Source: a virus. From it: 21,490 nucleotides of DNA. The notes under the pieces are model-generated. The model searched no databases, was not told the DNA's origin, and was given only the letters and a program-made list of their open reading frames with translations. Positions 13,683 to 21,449 of this stretch are shown here, in pieces. How positions within the stretch are numbered: position 1 is the stretch's first letter; each line of letters starts with the position of its first letter. The position numbers and the translations under genes are program-made. The stretch spans positions 1 to 21,490 of IMG/VR virus record IMGVR_UViG_3300046836_000343; one strand, written 5' to 3'.

Positions 13683-15496
13683 TACTTGTGCCCTCCGCCT
13701 TTCTTCGGCGGCAGCAGTGGAACCCCTGCCTCGCGCTCTTTCTTCAGGTTCTGCTCAACCGTGTCGGCGTTCAAGCCAAAGTCCAACCGCTCGAATAGCG
13801 TCTTGCGGTCGAGGTCACCCAGCTTGCGAAGTCCGAGTAACTGATTGGCTTCATCGAGCCGCTGGATGTGCAGTAAACTTCCCGGCTGAATCGAAAATTG
13901 AAACCGGCGAACGTGATCGGTTGGGTTGATGTCCGCTGGAACCATCGTGCCGGGATCGCTGTCAGTATCGGCAGCCAGCAATCCTTTCGACCCCAGCATA
14001 AAGAAGCGCCGTTCCTTGGTATAGAACTGCGTGAATCCGGAAATCCCCATTTGTCCAACCGGCGTCAAGAAGTTCTCGATCATCCTCCCCTTTAAGCGGT
14101 AGGGAGTATTCTTTGCTCGTCCAATCGCTTCCAGCGTGTCGCCACCCGGCACCTGCTTCTTCCGGAGAGCTTCGTCCATTGCCGACGCGCCCGACTGCTC
14201 CTTCATGTCCTTCGCGATCAAGCCATACGTCTGCATGACGTACGCGGGAATCTGTGGAGCTTGCGTGAGTTCCGGTTTGGATACTGCCATCTGGTTGTAG
14301 GCAGCCTTGAAGCTCGGCAAGCTGAGGTCTAGCATCTCCCACGTTGCGGGATCGAAGGCGTTGGTCGGCGCGATGATGCCTGGGTTGGTCGCCTTCTTAA
14401 TCATGTCCAACACGCCAGCCAGAATGCTATTCAGGATGTCCTGCAACTCCGACCATGAGCGCACGTCGCTCATGCCATAGAACTGCCACGGCACCACGTT
14501 CATCCGCAGGCACGCGAACGGCTTCATCCCGTGCCAATAGGGATTCGGCCCATCGTGTAGGATGGCGCTGTCGCCGCCCATGATAACCAAGCGGCCACGC
14601 GGATACAGTAAGTCCCCTGGCTTAACGTGGTACTCCCAGTTGGACCCCTTCAATCCCATGATGACTTCTTTGTTTGAAGTGTTATAGGAGAAGTCGTTAA
14701 ACCAGTGCTCGCGATACAGCGCCATTGGATAAGCGCTCTGCTTCAACTCGCCGGGCTTGCCCAGGAGCCGCTGCATCTGCGGCGACAGCAAGTTATATTG
14801 CATGGTACCGATATGTGCAGGTTTGGTATCGGGGAGAGCGAACTTCGAGTAGGTGGGATCAGCTTTGACTAGCGAGCCACGGGCTCCAAACTTGTGCTTA
14901 AAAAACGACAGCGGCTGTACGGCCTGATAAATAATCGCTTCGGCGGAATCCAGTGTCAGCTTCGGCTTCAGCGGCAAACAGTCGTTTGGTCCCAGCGGGA
15001 TGAGATCGAGGTCTCCCCATCCGTTCAGCTTGGATGGGTTCCACTCTACCTTCGCAAAGCCAGTGGTCAGCATCGCGTAGATAATGACGAGGGCAAGACC
15101 CAGGTCGGCAGATGATTGCGTCCACCACGCCTTAGTCAACTCGTTAAGCACCTTCGCCTGCATGAGAAATGCAGGGTTAGAATCAATCGACTTGACCTCA
15201 TAGATCGGCTTCAGGTCGGTGAGATTCCCGATTGCCTCCCAGAACAACTTCCACATGTGGTTGTTGACTGGTTTCGACTTCTTCTGCGAGCGAGCCCTGG
15301 GCCACTGCTTACCTGCAAGGTAGTCAATCATCTTCCCCATGTTCTGCACGTCTTCGCTGGCCGCAACGTCAGCCTTAGCTTCTTCGAGCGCAGCATTGCA
15401 CCAGTACGAAAGCTGGGCGTAATACGGCGACCCGCCTTCCGGCCACAACGTATCTGTACCGAGCTTTGGTTGCAAATCAGGGAAGAAGGTTCCCAT
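13682..15496 (-). CDS. Portal protein
   Basis: 604 residues, ATG at 15496. Portal hallmarks appear in order: MIDYLAGKQWPR (56-67) and PVNNHMWKLFWEAIGNLTD (76-94), the early 'Y..G.QW...N' motif; GWGDLDLIPLGPNDCLPLKP (159-178), the wing strand; PRGRLVIMGGDSAILHDG (299-316) with NPYWHGMKPF (318-327), the 'GGR.v......L.dgpnPy.hg..P' motif; YGMSDVRSWSELQDILNSIL (340-359), the clip/stem entry; and a long helical C-terminal part. It forms the 12-fold ring through which TerL packs DNA. The size and style are those of short-tailed (podovirus-like) and some siphovirus portals. It has 3 Cys. The ribosome site AAGGAA lies about 12 bases upstream. Confidence 0.85.
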   Translation of the reverse strand: MGTFFPDLQPKLGTDTLWPEGGSPYYAQLSYWCNAALEEAKADVAASEDVQNMGKMIDYLAGKQWPRARSQKKSKPVNNHMWKLFWEAIGNLTDLKPIYEVKSIDSNPAFLMQAKVLNELTKAWWTQSSADLGLALVIIYAMLTTGFAKVEWNPSKLNGWGDLDLIPLGPNDCLPLKPKLTLDSAEAIIYQAVQPLSFFKHKFGARGSLVKADPTYSKFALPDTKPAHIGTMQYNLLSPQMQRLLGKPGELKQSAYPMALYREHWFNDFSYNTSNKEVIMGLKGSNWEYHVKPGDLLYPRGRLVIMGGDSAILHDGPNPYWHGMKPFACLRMNVVPWQFYGMSDVRSWSELQDILNSILAGVLDMIKKATNPGIIAPTNAFDPATWEMLDLSLPSFKAAYNQMAVSKPELTQAPQIPAYVMQTYGLIAKDMKEQSGASAMDEALRKKQVPGGDTLEAIGRAKNTPYRLKGRMIENFLTPVGQMGISGFTQFYTKERRFFMLGSKGLLAADTDSDPGTMVPADINPTDHVRRFQFSIQPGSLLHIQRLDEANQLLGLRKLGDLDRKTLFERLDFGLNADTVEQNLKKEREAGVPLLPPKKGGGHK

Positions 15497-15511
15497 CAGT
15501 TCACCCGTTCC

Positions 15512-16258
15512 TTAAAGCCAGCCGTTCTCCATAGCGAATTTAATAATCCCGCTCAAGTAGAGATCGACTGGCATGTTGTTGAATTTGGCCTTTTCTTGTA
15601 TCTCACTGAACCTATCAGGCGTGAGGTAGATCGTTACTCCGTTTTGGCCAACCGGCATAGCCACACCCTTGGACTGCAACTGCTGCTTCATGTTCTCAAC
15701 GTCGGTTCGCAGATCGTCTCGCTGCTTCCGCAAGTCGAACACGGCTCCCGCTAACTGGAAGCCATCCTTGAAGGTCGCACCCAGGTGGCCAGTCAACGCC
15801 GCCGACACTTCACTGTTTACGATAAACGCCGCCGCATCAGTGAGCGCCCGAAAGACCGCTGCCAAGCTGGGCGCAAGTCGATCCGCGAAGCGTTGCTGCA
15901 GTAGCTGTAGCACGCTGGTTTCGACAATCAACTCGATCTTTGTTTCGCTCGGCTTGGGTCCAGTAGGGGCAGCCGACTTCAGGGGGGGGAGTTTCTTCGG
16001 CTGCACGTTGATGAGTTCGTCCATGTCGTGAAACTCATGCGACGAATCTCGCTGACAGATGAGACCGAATTTTCCGGGATACGAAAAGAGTCTACTCTCT
16101 ACTTCCTCGGGACACTTCGGGCATTGCCAGTTCGAGGGACGCGGGTTGTGACCGCTTGCGATCCCGTCGTTCTGATCGTGCTGCGCGACTCCGGTCTGCA
16201 GCGCTTGACTTACGCCGGTGTGACCCGTTGGGCCTAATGTTGGTGGTAGTGTCGCCAT
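15512..16258 (-). CDS. Zinc-ribbon protein with helical core, between TerL and portal
   Basis: 248 residues, ATG at 16258 with GAGGAG 7 bases upstream. After a disordered Gly/Pro-rich N-terminus, WQCPKCPEE (C46, C49) and LICQRDSSHEFH (C68, H74) make a one-zinc ribbon. A linker (LPPLKSAAPTGPKPSE) leads to a helical region with a coiled coil near 175-197 (LRKQRDDLRTDVENMKQQLQ). The last 40 residues (VTIYLTPDRFSEIQEKAKFN...) look like a strand-helix-helix unit, compatible with ribbon-helix-helix DNA binding. The family is not recognised. Its place in the packaging module suggests a role with terminase or portal. Confidence 0.7.
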   Translation of the reverse strand: MATLPPTLGPTGHTGVSQALQTGVAQHDQNDGIASGHNPRPSNWQCPKCPEEVESRLFSYPGKFGLICQRDSSHEFHDMDELINVQPKKLPPLKSAAPTGPKPSETKIELIVETSVLQLLQQRFADRLAPSLAAVFRALTDAAAFIVNSEVSAALTGHLGATFKDGFQLAGAVFDLRKQRDDLRTDVENMKQQLQSKGVAMPVGQNGVTIYLTPDRFSEIQEKAKFNNMPVDLYLSGIIKFAMENGWL

Positions 16259-16269
16259 TTAGTCGCTCC

Positions 16270-18429
16270 TCAATACAGTTTCCACTGATCGTCTTCCGGT
16301 GTTACGTCCGGACTCGACCCTCCATACAATGCCATCTCTCTTACCGCGTGCTCCGGAATTCCCTGCCCGTAATGCAGGTCGTGCTGTAGCCCCTTCCGGT
16401 CGTGAATTGGACTGAACTCGGAGTTGGCAAAGTCCGCTTTGGCCGGTCCCAGTTTAATCGACCACCCTGATTTTCCAGCCATAAATTCCTTCGCAGCCTC
16501 TTCAGACGGAAACGTACCACGCACGCGAAATAGGGAGTCGAGCACAATATGTATGCAGTCATTTTTGTCGGACGTGCGCGGCTTCGCAGCGGCTAACTTG
16601 CCAAAATCTGAATCGTGAGCACACCAACGAGCGATCATCATCGCGATGACGCGATCATCGTTCGACTCCTGCCCTTCGAAGCGCGAGCCTTCATCGCTGG
16701 AGAAGTCAAAACACTCTTCGATGAGGTAGTCGTCCCGCAGAATGATTGAGCCATCGTCAATCGCTTCGCGGAACTTCGCGATGATGAGGTCTCTGGTCTT
16801 CGAGTTTGTGTACCAACCGAACCAGTCCGTGATCGAGTGCTTAATCTTGTCGTAGTGCTTCCAGCGGAATAGGTTCTGATACTGCAGTACTCGCATCAGT
16901 TCGTTATTCGTTGTGGTGCCCACGTCGTTGCACTCGACTGCGACCTGCGCCGTGTTGTAGAAGTATCCCAGTGCCGCCAGTACGCTCGCATACGGAGTCG
17001 GGTTAATCCACCCATGCCAACAAGCCACCTGAACGTCTGGCTCTAAGCCGTGCCCAATCTTGATGATCTGAGCGCAGGAGTAATCACCGCCAACCAAGCC
17101 GTGCGCTACGTCTGCAGAAACGTAGTAGCTCTCGCCGCGCTCTGGCATCTCCCAGATGTAGAGGCGGGTTCCCACGTCTACCGCTTCTGGAACCTTATCG
17201 GGATCAAGTTCCCCAATCTCGCGTCCGACCTTTTGTCCCTTCAGCCTGTAGGTCTTATCCGAAGCGTCTTCGAGAATGATCTCTCCAACCCAGGCGGGCT
17301 GGGCAACTGTCGTCTCTCTGATTGACTGCAGCTTCCGTCTGTTGAACGCGCAGATGCCTGAACCTTGGAACGCTTCGTGCCACGACGTTGAAGGGTATTC
17401 CTGATAGAACAGCCACTCATCACCGTGAAGAGTTTCGAATTCCTTGATCTTCTCCCGCTTCCAGTACAACTGCTCGTCGGTGATGACGATGTTCCTGGCG
17501 GTCTTGATTTTTTGTTTAAGCGCGACTTCTTCCGGCGTCAACTGGAAGGAAAGGTTTTTCGGAATTGGCAGTGAGTACTTCTTGACGCGGAAGAACTCAA
17601 TGAAAATCGGAGTCCAGTCCTTAATCTTGCCTCGCGCCACATCGTTCCAGAACCGATACCACAAATTGTTTCTGCCGCGAGCCGTCGATTCAAGGATTGC
17701 CAGCGTGTCGGGAGCGTTCAACGTGGGGAAAATTTGCGTCGAGAGAACCTGCGCTTCCGGCCACGCGGAAAGCTCAGACAAATGGCAGGCGCGAAGAGTC
17801 TTGCCGACTGCGACTCCGGTGTACTTGTTTGCTGCTTCTACGAAGATGGCCGACTGCAGGCCGGGATTCAAGATGCGTTCGTACTCATCCTTGCGGTCGA
17901 GTTGCAGGTAGCGTCCCTTCGCTTCATACCGGGCTTCTGGGCGCATCCACCACGGAAGACGGTCGTACGCACGACGCGACATCGAGAACAGGTAATCAGC
18001 CTGCCCTGGGTCTTGCGCTACCACCAGCGTGTTGCAGACTTCGGTGAAGATCGTCTTCCAGAAGATCATGCCCTCGGATAAAGTCGAGAGCCCCAACTGC
18101 CGCGCCTTCAGCACGAGCACCTTACATGGCCTACCGGCCACCATGATCTCGATGCACTTGCCGAAGAAGATTTCCTGGGAATCCCAGAATGGGTTGAGAG
18201 TGTGAAGTCCTTTACTCTCGGAAGCGATTACGTGGTAGTTCTCCAGGTAGTAGCGCATCCCAGTGATAGGCTGGGAACACCGGGAAATTTCTTCATCAAT
18301 AATCTGCTTTTCGTATGAACTGAGGGAAAGAGCCGCCTCTTTCACATCTCCACGAGCCCGTTCGTAATGAAAATTCAAGACCTCTATCATCTCGTTCAGA
18401 TAGGGGTCTTTGCGGTGAATGCTGTCCAC
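16270..18429 (-). CDS. Terminase large subunit
   Basis: 719 residues from a GTG start at 18429 (GGAGAA 12 bases upstream, overlapping the TerS stop). The ATPase domain shows a deviant Walker A, KARQLGLST (108-116), of the R-Q-x-G-x-S/T type used by phage terminases. It also shows a Walker B/catalytic region, LRACHLSELSAW (212-223, E219), and the coupling motif ESTARG (247-252). The nuclease domain has SADVAHG (D440), GGDYS (D449), AVECNDVGT (E499, D502) and NDDRVIAMMIA (D591/D592), the expected RNase H-like acidic set. It is longer than the usual 450-600 residues; the extra length is mostly a C-terminal tail after about 610. It cuts and pumps genome DNA into the prohead with TerS and portal. 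Confidence 0.9.
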   Translation of the reverse strand: MDSIHRKDPYLNEMIEVLNFHYERARGDVKEAALSLSSYEKQIIDEEISRCSQPITGMRYYLENYHVIASESKGLHTLNPFWDSQEIFFGKCIEIMVAGRPCKVLVLKARQLGLSTLSEGMIFWKTIFTEVCNTLVVAQDPGQADYLFSMSRRAYDRLPWWMRPEARYEAKGRYLQLDRKDEYERILNPGLQSAIFVEAANKYTGVAVGKTLRACHLSELSAWPEAQVLSTQIFPTLNAPDTLAILESTARGRNNLWYRFWNDVARGKIKDWTPIFIEFFRVKKYSLPIPKNLSFQLTPEEVALKQKIKTARNIVITDEQLYWKREKIKEFETLHGDEWLFYQEYPSTSWHEAFQGSGICAFNRRKLQSIRETTVAQPAWVGEIILEDASDKTYRLKGQKVGREIGELDPDKVPEAVDVGTRLYIWEMPERGESYYVSADVAHGLVGGDYSCAQIIKIGHGLEPDVQVACWHGWINPTPYASVLAALGYFYNTAQVAVECNDVGTTTNNELMRVLQYQNLFRWKHYDKIKHSITDWFGWYTNSKTRDLIIAKFREAIDDGSIILRDDYLIEECFDFSSDEGSRFEGQESNDDRVIAMMIARWCAHDSDFGKLAAAKPRTSDKNDCIHIVLDSLFRVRGTFPSEEAAKEFMAGKSGWSIKLGPAKADFANSEFSPIHDRKGLQHDLHYGQGIPEHAVREMALYGGSSPDVTPEDDQWKLY

Positions 18430-18438
18430 TACATTGGT

Positions 18439-19086
18439 CTATTCTCCGGAATCTTTTTCATCTTCCCCTTCTTCCCCTACATACACCCCTTCACCCTGAA
18501 TCACTACGTCCCCGACCGGAGCCGCTGGCAATTCTAGTGTTCGCTTGCGGTTAATCTCTCGCAACCGTTCCTCGAATGCAAACCTACCAGACGGGCCAAC
18601 CGTGGTGTGGTCGATGACTGCTGGCTGTACTCCCACTTGCACGCCGGTCTGAATCGTAAGCCCCTTGCCGGGATGCAGGATTGCCAACCGCTTGGTGATC
18701 GTATCGGATGCCGCCTTGCGGGTTTCGAAGTCGGGCAATGGTTTTGCGGCCTCATCGACCATCGGCTGCCCTTCTGTGTTACGCTTCACCGCTCGCAACT
18801 GCAACCGTAACGACTCTTCCTCTTCCGACATGAGGTTCATCGTCATCTGAATAACTTGTCGCTGGAGTTGGTCTTCAGTGAAAAGCGACTGGAAGATGTC
18901 AAATCTCTCGACCGAACTCTGCACCGTCTTCTCGCTAACGTTGTCCTGTTTGGCGATGTCGGTGTAGCTCATCTGGAGCTTCTTGTTGCGAAGCCAGCGA
19001 GAGCGATGGACCGGCTCAATCGTTATGCTGGAGCCGGAATACTCGGCTATCTTGGTTCCTCGACGTTTTGGGGATCGCTGCGCCAT
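18439..19086 (-). CDS. Terminase small subunit (putative)
   Basis: 215 residues, nine bases upstream of TerL. The N-terminus is basic (MAQRSPKRRGTK). Residues 39-62 (MSYTDIAKQDNVSEKTVQSS) are a helix-turn-helix with the 'IA...NVS..TV' pattern, as in many TerS DNA-recognition domains. A charged helical middle (LMSEEEESLRLQLRAVKRNT) would fit oligomerisation, and the C-terminus is acidic (GEEGEDEKDSGE). Function is inferred from order and HTH. No good ribosome site is seen before the ATG at 19086, and the next in-frame ATG (residue 39) would cut the domain, so the longer start is kept. Confidence 0.75.
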   Translation of the reverse strand: MAQRSPKRRGTKIAEYSGSSITIEPVHRSRWLRNKKLQMSYTDIAKQDNVSEKTVQSSVERFDIFQSLFTEDQLQRQVIQMTMNLMSEEEESLRLQLRAVKRNTEGQPMVDEAAKPLPDFETRKAASDTITKRLAILHPGKGLTIQTGVQVGVQPAVIDHTTVGPSGRFAFEERLREINRKRTLELPAAPVGDVVIQGEGVYVGEEGEDEKDSGE

Positions 19087-19118
19087 CGACTAGATTGTGA
19101 GACGCGATTACCGACGCG

Positions 19119-19640
19119 TCAAGCCTCGTCAACAACTCGCAGGATAGGTGGTGGAGGGGGAACCATTGAATCGTTGACCTCGATGCCTTCCGCGCGGGCT
19201 TCCGCCTCCGCCTCCCTGCGAGCCTGTTCCTCGTCGGTAGCTCCCGGCCAGAACCTGCTCATCACCTTGGCTTGCTCGGTTGCAGCAACCGATGTAGGCC
19301 GAACTTCTTCTGGAACTTCACGGAACAAACCCTTCGACAAATTCTGCACTTGATCGGTCAACTGCTGAATCAGGCGACCGGCAGTCGGCCAGAACGCTGC
19401 CATGCGAACGAACGTGTCGGCTGCATTAGAGAAGGCTGGGTTACTCAGAACCTCAATCCCCTTCTTGGCGTCCATCACGTCTTCGCGCAAGAGTTTAGTG
19501 ATGTGGTTGAACTCTTTCACCGTTGTCTGTAGTGAGCGAGCCGCGAATAGCAACAGAGCGAGCAGGCCAATAAAGGCGATTAGTACGCCGCCAAACACGA
19601 AGCCAAGAATGAGAAACAGGATGTCGCCAGCGCCGTTCAA
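19119..19640 (-). CDS. Single-pass membrane protein, TTG start (holin candidate)
   Basis: 173 residues. The start is TTG (19640-19638), overlapping the previous stop as TTGA; GGAGG lies 7 bases upstream and no other start exists before residue 56. Residues 7-33 (LFLILGFVFGGVLIAFIGLL...) are a transmembrane helix. After it come an amphipathic stretch (RSLQTTVKEFNHITKLLRED) and a soluble helical tail with an Ala/Glu/Arg segment (EEQARREAEAEARAEG) and PPPPP near the end. The TM-plus-coil layout recalls DUF948-type proteins. As the only membrane protein near the endolysin it is a holin candidate. However, a single TM followed by a 140-residue tail is not typical, so this is uncertain. Confidence 0.65.
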   Translation of the reverse strand: MNGAGDILFLILGFVFGGVLIAFIGLLALLLFAARSLQTTVKEFNHITKLLREDVMDAKKGIEVLSNPAFSNAADTFVRMAAFWPTAGRLIQQLTDQVQNLSKGLFREVPEEVRPTSVAATEQAKVMSRFWPGATDEEQARREAEAEARAEGIEVNDSMVPPPPPILRVVDEA

Positions 19641-19909
19641 TTCGGTGCCTCCGTGCTCTCGATCACATTCTTGGAGTCGGTGTTGTCTTGGCAGATAACA
19701 AGCTGGGGAACCACTGGCGTGCCAGCAGCCATAGCCAAGTGGACCTCCACCATTACCACCACGTCAACCACGCCTTCGCGCACTTGGGGATGCGGCATTG
19801 GAATACCGCCAACCTTCACAAGCGTACCGACCAGCGGCTTAGGCAGGATGTCGCTGTTGATAACGACCTTCTGCCCCTCATTCAACATCCTGCCTAACAG
19901 ATCGCGCAT
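19637..19909 (-). CDS. Small phage protein, unknown
   Basis: 90 residues, ATG at 19909, three bases after the stop of the zinc-ribbon gene and overlapping the next start by four bases. The sequence is Val-rich with beta character: GQKVVINSDILPKPLVGTLV, then VREGVVDVVVMVEVHLAMAA. This would fit a small all-beta fold. No motif is recognised. It sits in a tightly packed four-gene early unit (20480-19119) ahead of the terminase genes. Confidence 0.62.
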   Translation of the reverse strand: MRDLLGRMLNEGQKVVINSDILPKPLVGTLVKVGGIPMPHPQVREGVVDVVVMVEVHLAMAAGTPVVPQLVICQDNTDSKNVIESTEAPN

Positions 19910-19912
19910 GGC

Positions 19913-20287
19913 TTACTCCGCTGCCGGTGGTGCCGGTAGAGTCTCGGCGCTCGCCTGGATTGGTTGAGTTGGAACTTCCACCTTCTGTTGGTCGGCTGGC
20001 GATAACGACTGCCTCATCTCCGCCAACTTCTCCGATGACGGCAGGACCGCTGGTGCAACGGACTCGATTGGCTTCAGAACTTCCGGCTCCGGAAGTGGCT
20101 CGTACACCGCAGGCATACAGTTGATGTACGGCAGCGACGCCTCGACTTGATACTTACAGGTGTCACAGGCGAACTGGATTGCAGTGAGCACGCCGTTCTT
20201 CTGACGCTTCAGTACCGGGCGCATGGTCTCGCCACACTGCGAACACAAAGCGTTATGAAACGCAAACGGACTATTCTTGGGAATCAT
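19913..20287 (-). CDS. Zinc-ribbon protein with disordered tail
   Basis: 124 residues, ATG at 20287, overlapping the previous gene by 17 bases. The N-terminal half has two CxxC knuckles, LCSQCGE (C15, C18) and ACDTCKY (C41, C44), spaced 22 residues apart, which is a standard zinc ribbon. The rest is Pro/Glu/Ser/Ala-rich and probably unstructured (YEPLPEPEVLKPIESVAPAV). The function is unknown. It lies near the promoter end of the minus-strand unit, where small regulatory proteins are common. AAAGGAAG about 11 bases upstream may serve as the ribosome site. Confidence 0.67.
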   Translation of the reverse strand: MIPKNSPFAFHNALCSQCGETMRPVLKRQKNGVLTAIQFACDTCKYQVEASLPYINCMPAVYEPLPEPEVLKPIESVAPAVLPSSEKLAEMRQSLSPADQQKVEVPTQPIQASAETLPAPPAAE

Positions 20288-20480
20288 TTGGGGTTTCTCT
20301 TCCTTTCACAACGGTTGGCAGTGAGTCGCGAACTTCCTTGAGGTCCATACCGCATTTAGTGCAGATGATTTCGAACTGGGAGACGATCAACTGAAAGCTC
20401 GGTTCCACGGCTTCAGCTATTTTAACGGATGACAACGAATGCCCATCAATCTGACAAACACCCCTCGACTTGTTCGCCAT
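20271..20480 (-). CDS. Small Cys-containing protein at head of minus-strand operon
   Basis: 69 residues from ATG 20480 (MANKSRGVCQIDGHSLSS), with GGAGGG 12 bases upstream. An in-frame ATG 60 bases earlier (20540) lacks this signal and would cover the likely promoter. Cys9 with His14, and IICTKCGM (C40, C43), could form one metal site. The end (KGRETPNDSQE) overlaps the next gene by 17 bases. No family is recognised. It is the first gene after the predicted divergent promoter. Confidence 0.63.
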   Translation of the reverse strand: MANKSRGVCQIDGHSLSSVKIAEAVEPSFQLIVSQFEIICTKCGMDLKEVRDSLPTVVKGRETPNDSQE

Positions 20481-20507
20481 GCTCGTGCGCTGCCCTCCGA
20501 CTTGATG

Positions 20508-20536
20508 GTTATAGTCCAAGAGTAGAGGAACTGCAA
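20508..20536 (-). promoter_or_regulatory. Predicted minus-strand promoter
   Basis: On the minus strand TTGCAG (20531-20536) and TATAAC (20508-20513) are separated by 17 bases. The -10 matches 5 of 6 consensus positions and the -35 matches 3 of 6. It lies 28 bases upstream of the ATG at 20480 and would drive the whole minus-strand block. Confidence 0.5.
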
Positions 20537-20555
20537 GCATAAAAGCGGGAACGCC

Positions 20556-20584
20556 TTTACTCGCCCTCGGATGAACGGTATGCT
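20556..20584 (+). promoter_or_regulatory. Predicted promoter of the endolysin unit
   Basis: TTTACT (20556-20561) and TATGCT (20579-20584) are 17 bases apart, each matching 4 of 6 consensus positions. A ribosome site AAGGAG (20597-20602) follows 8 bases before the ATG at 20611. It is back to back with the minus-strand promoter (20508-20536), only about 20 bases away. Confidence 0.5.
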
Positions 20585-20610
20585 CTGAGCGTCACTAAGG
20601 AGCCAACCTA

Positions 20611-21102
20611 ATGGATTCTATTACCACTGCCCGCCTACTAGAAATCATGCCGGAGCTTGCCGCCAAGATCGTACAAATGGACACCATCCTCGAACAAGAA
20701 GGCACCCTGATTCGTGTCGTTCAAGGTCTACGCACGTGGAGCCAGCAAGACGCACTCTACGCGCAAGGCCGGACGGCTCCCGGCGCACGCGTCACCAACG
20801 CCCGTGGTGGATGGAGTTATCACAACTTTGGACTCGCCGTCGATTGCGTGCCCAGCCAGTTCGATCCCGATCTTCCATACAACCCAGACTGGGACTCTTC
20901 TCACCCGAACTGGCAACGCATGATCGAAGTCGGCACATCACTCGGGCTCACCAGCGGTGCCCACTGGGAGACACTCGTTGACATGCCTCATTTTCAATTA
21001 ACAGGGCGCTTCCCGGAAGCCGCACCGACAGACGAAGTGCGGCAACTCTTCAAGGACGGCGGTACGGAAGCCATCTGGGATGAAGCAAGGAAGTCGCTAT
21101 GA
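20611..21102 (+). CDS. Endolysin, M15 (CwlK/VanY-type) peptidase
   Basis: 163 residues, ATG at 20611 with AAGGAG 8 bases upstream. The M15 zinc-peptidase pattern is complete: VVQGLRTWSQQDALYAQGRT (36-55, with R41 and Q45), GGWSYHNFGLAVD (66-78, zinc ligands H71 and D78), HWE (118-120, E120 as possible catalytic acid) and MPHFQL (125-130, ligand H127). Such enzymes cut stem-peptide bonds in peptidoglycan (L-Ala-D-Glu or D-Ala-D-Ala type). There is no signal peptide or membrane anchor, so it needs a holin or another release route, and no separate cell-wall-binding domain is seen. It is on the opposite strand from the structural genes and starts a two-gene unit. Confidence 0.88.
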   Translation: MDSITTARLLEIMPELAAKIVQMDTILEQEGTLIRVVQGLRTWSQQDALYAQGRTAPGARVTNARGGWSYHNFGLAVDCVPSQFDPDLPYNPDWDSSHPNWQRMIEVGTSLGLTSGAHWETLVDMPHFQLTGRFPEAAPTDEVRQLFKDGGTEAIWDEARKSL

Positions 21103-21449
21103 GCAAGCGAGACGTTGGGCTCGTGATGGTCAACACGCTGGTGAACGTTGATCGCGCCAGGGGAACAGTGAGGATGAAGGGGCTCGCCAGTGAGTCCGAT
21201 TATCGGACACTCGTTGCCGACCGGCCACCCAAGTTCAACGCCAAGCAGGTTGGCTACGAGGAGCACGCTTCGGGTAAGCACAAGTGCCATGGATGTTTTC
21301 ACTTGTACAAAACCTTTACCACGCCAGAGCGAGTCGTCTGTGAAGTCTTCCGTCCGGACAACGATGTAGACGTGAACCCGGAAGGCTGGTGCCGCTTCTG
21401 GTCGAAGGACGGCAAGAGCCTACCGGATTTGGAATTAGAAGAGAAGTAG
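21099..21449 (+). CDS. Cys4 protein with CxxC...GWC pattern
   Basis: 116 residues; the ATG (21099) overlaps the endolysin stop as ATGA, so the two are coupled. Residues 63-101 hold KCHGCFHLY (C63, C66), VVCEVFRP (C81) and VNPEGWCRFW (C98). The arrangement C-x2-C-xn-C-xn-P-x-GWC-x2-W/F recalls small phage and bacterial proteins with a high-potential-iron-protein-like cysteine pattern; four Cys could bind iron-sulfur or zinc. The N-terminal 55 residues have no recognised motif. Function is unknown. Its position after the endolysin suggests co-expression at lysis, and its stop is one base from the tRNA 3' end. Confidence 0.72.
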   Translation: MSKRDVGLVMVNTLVNVDRARGTVRMKGLASESDYRTLVADRPPKFNAKQVGYEEHASGKHKCHGCFHLYKTFTTPERVVCEVFRPDNDVDVNPEGWCRFWSKDGKSLPDLELEEK

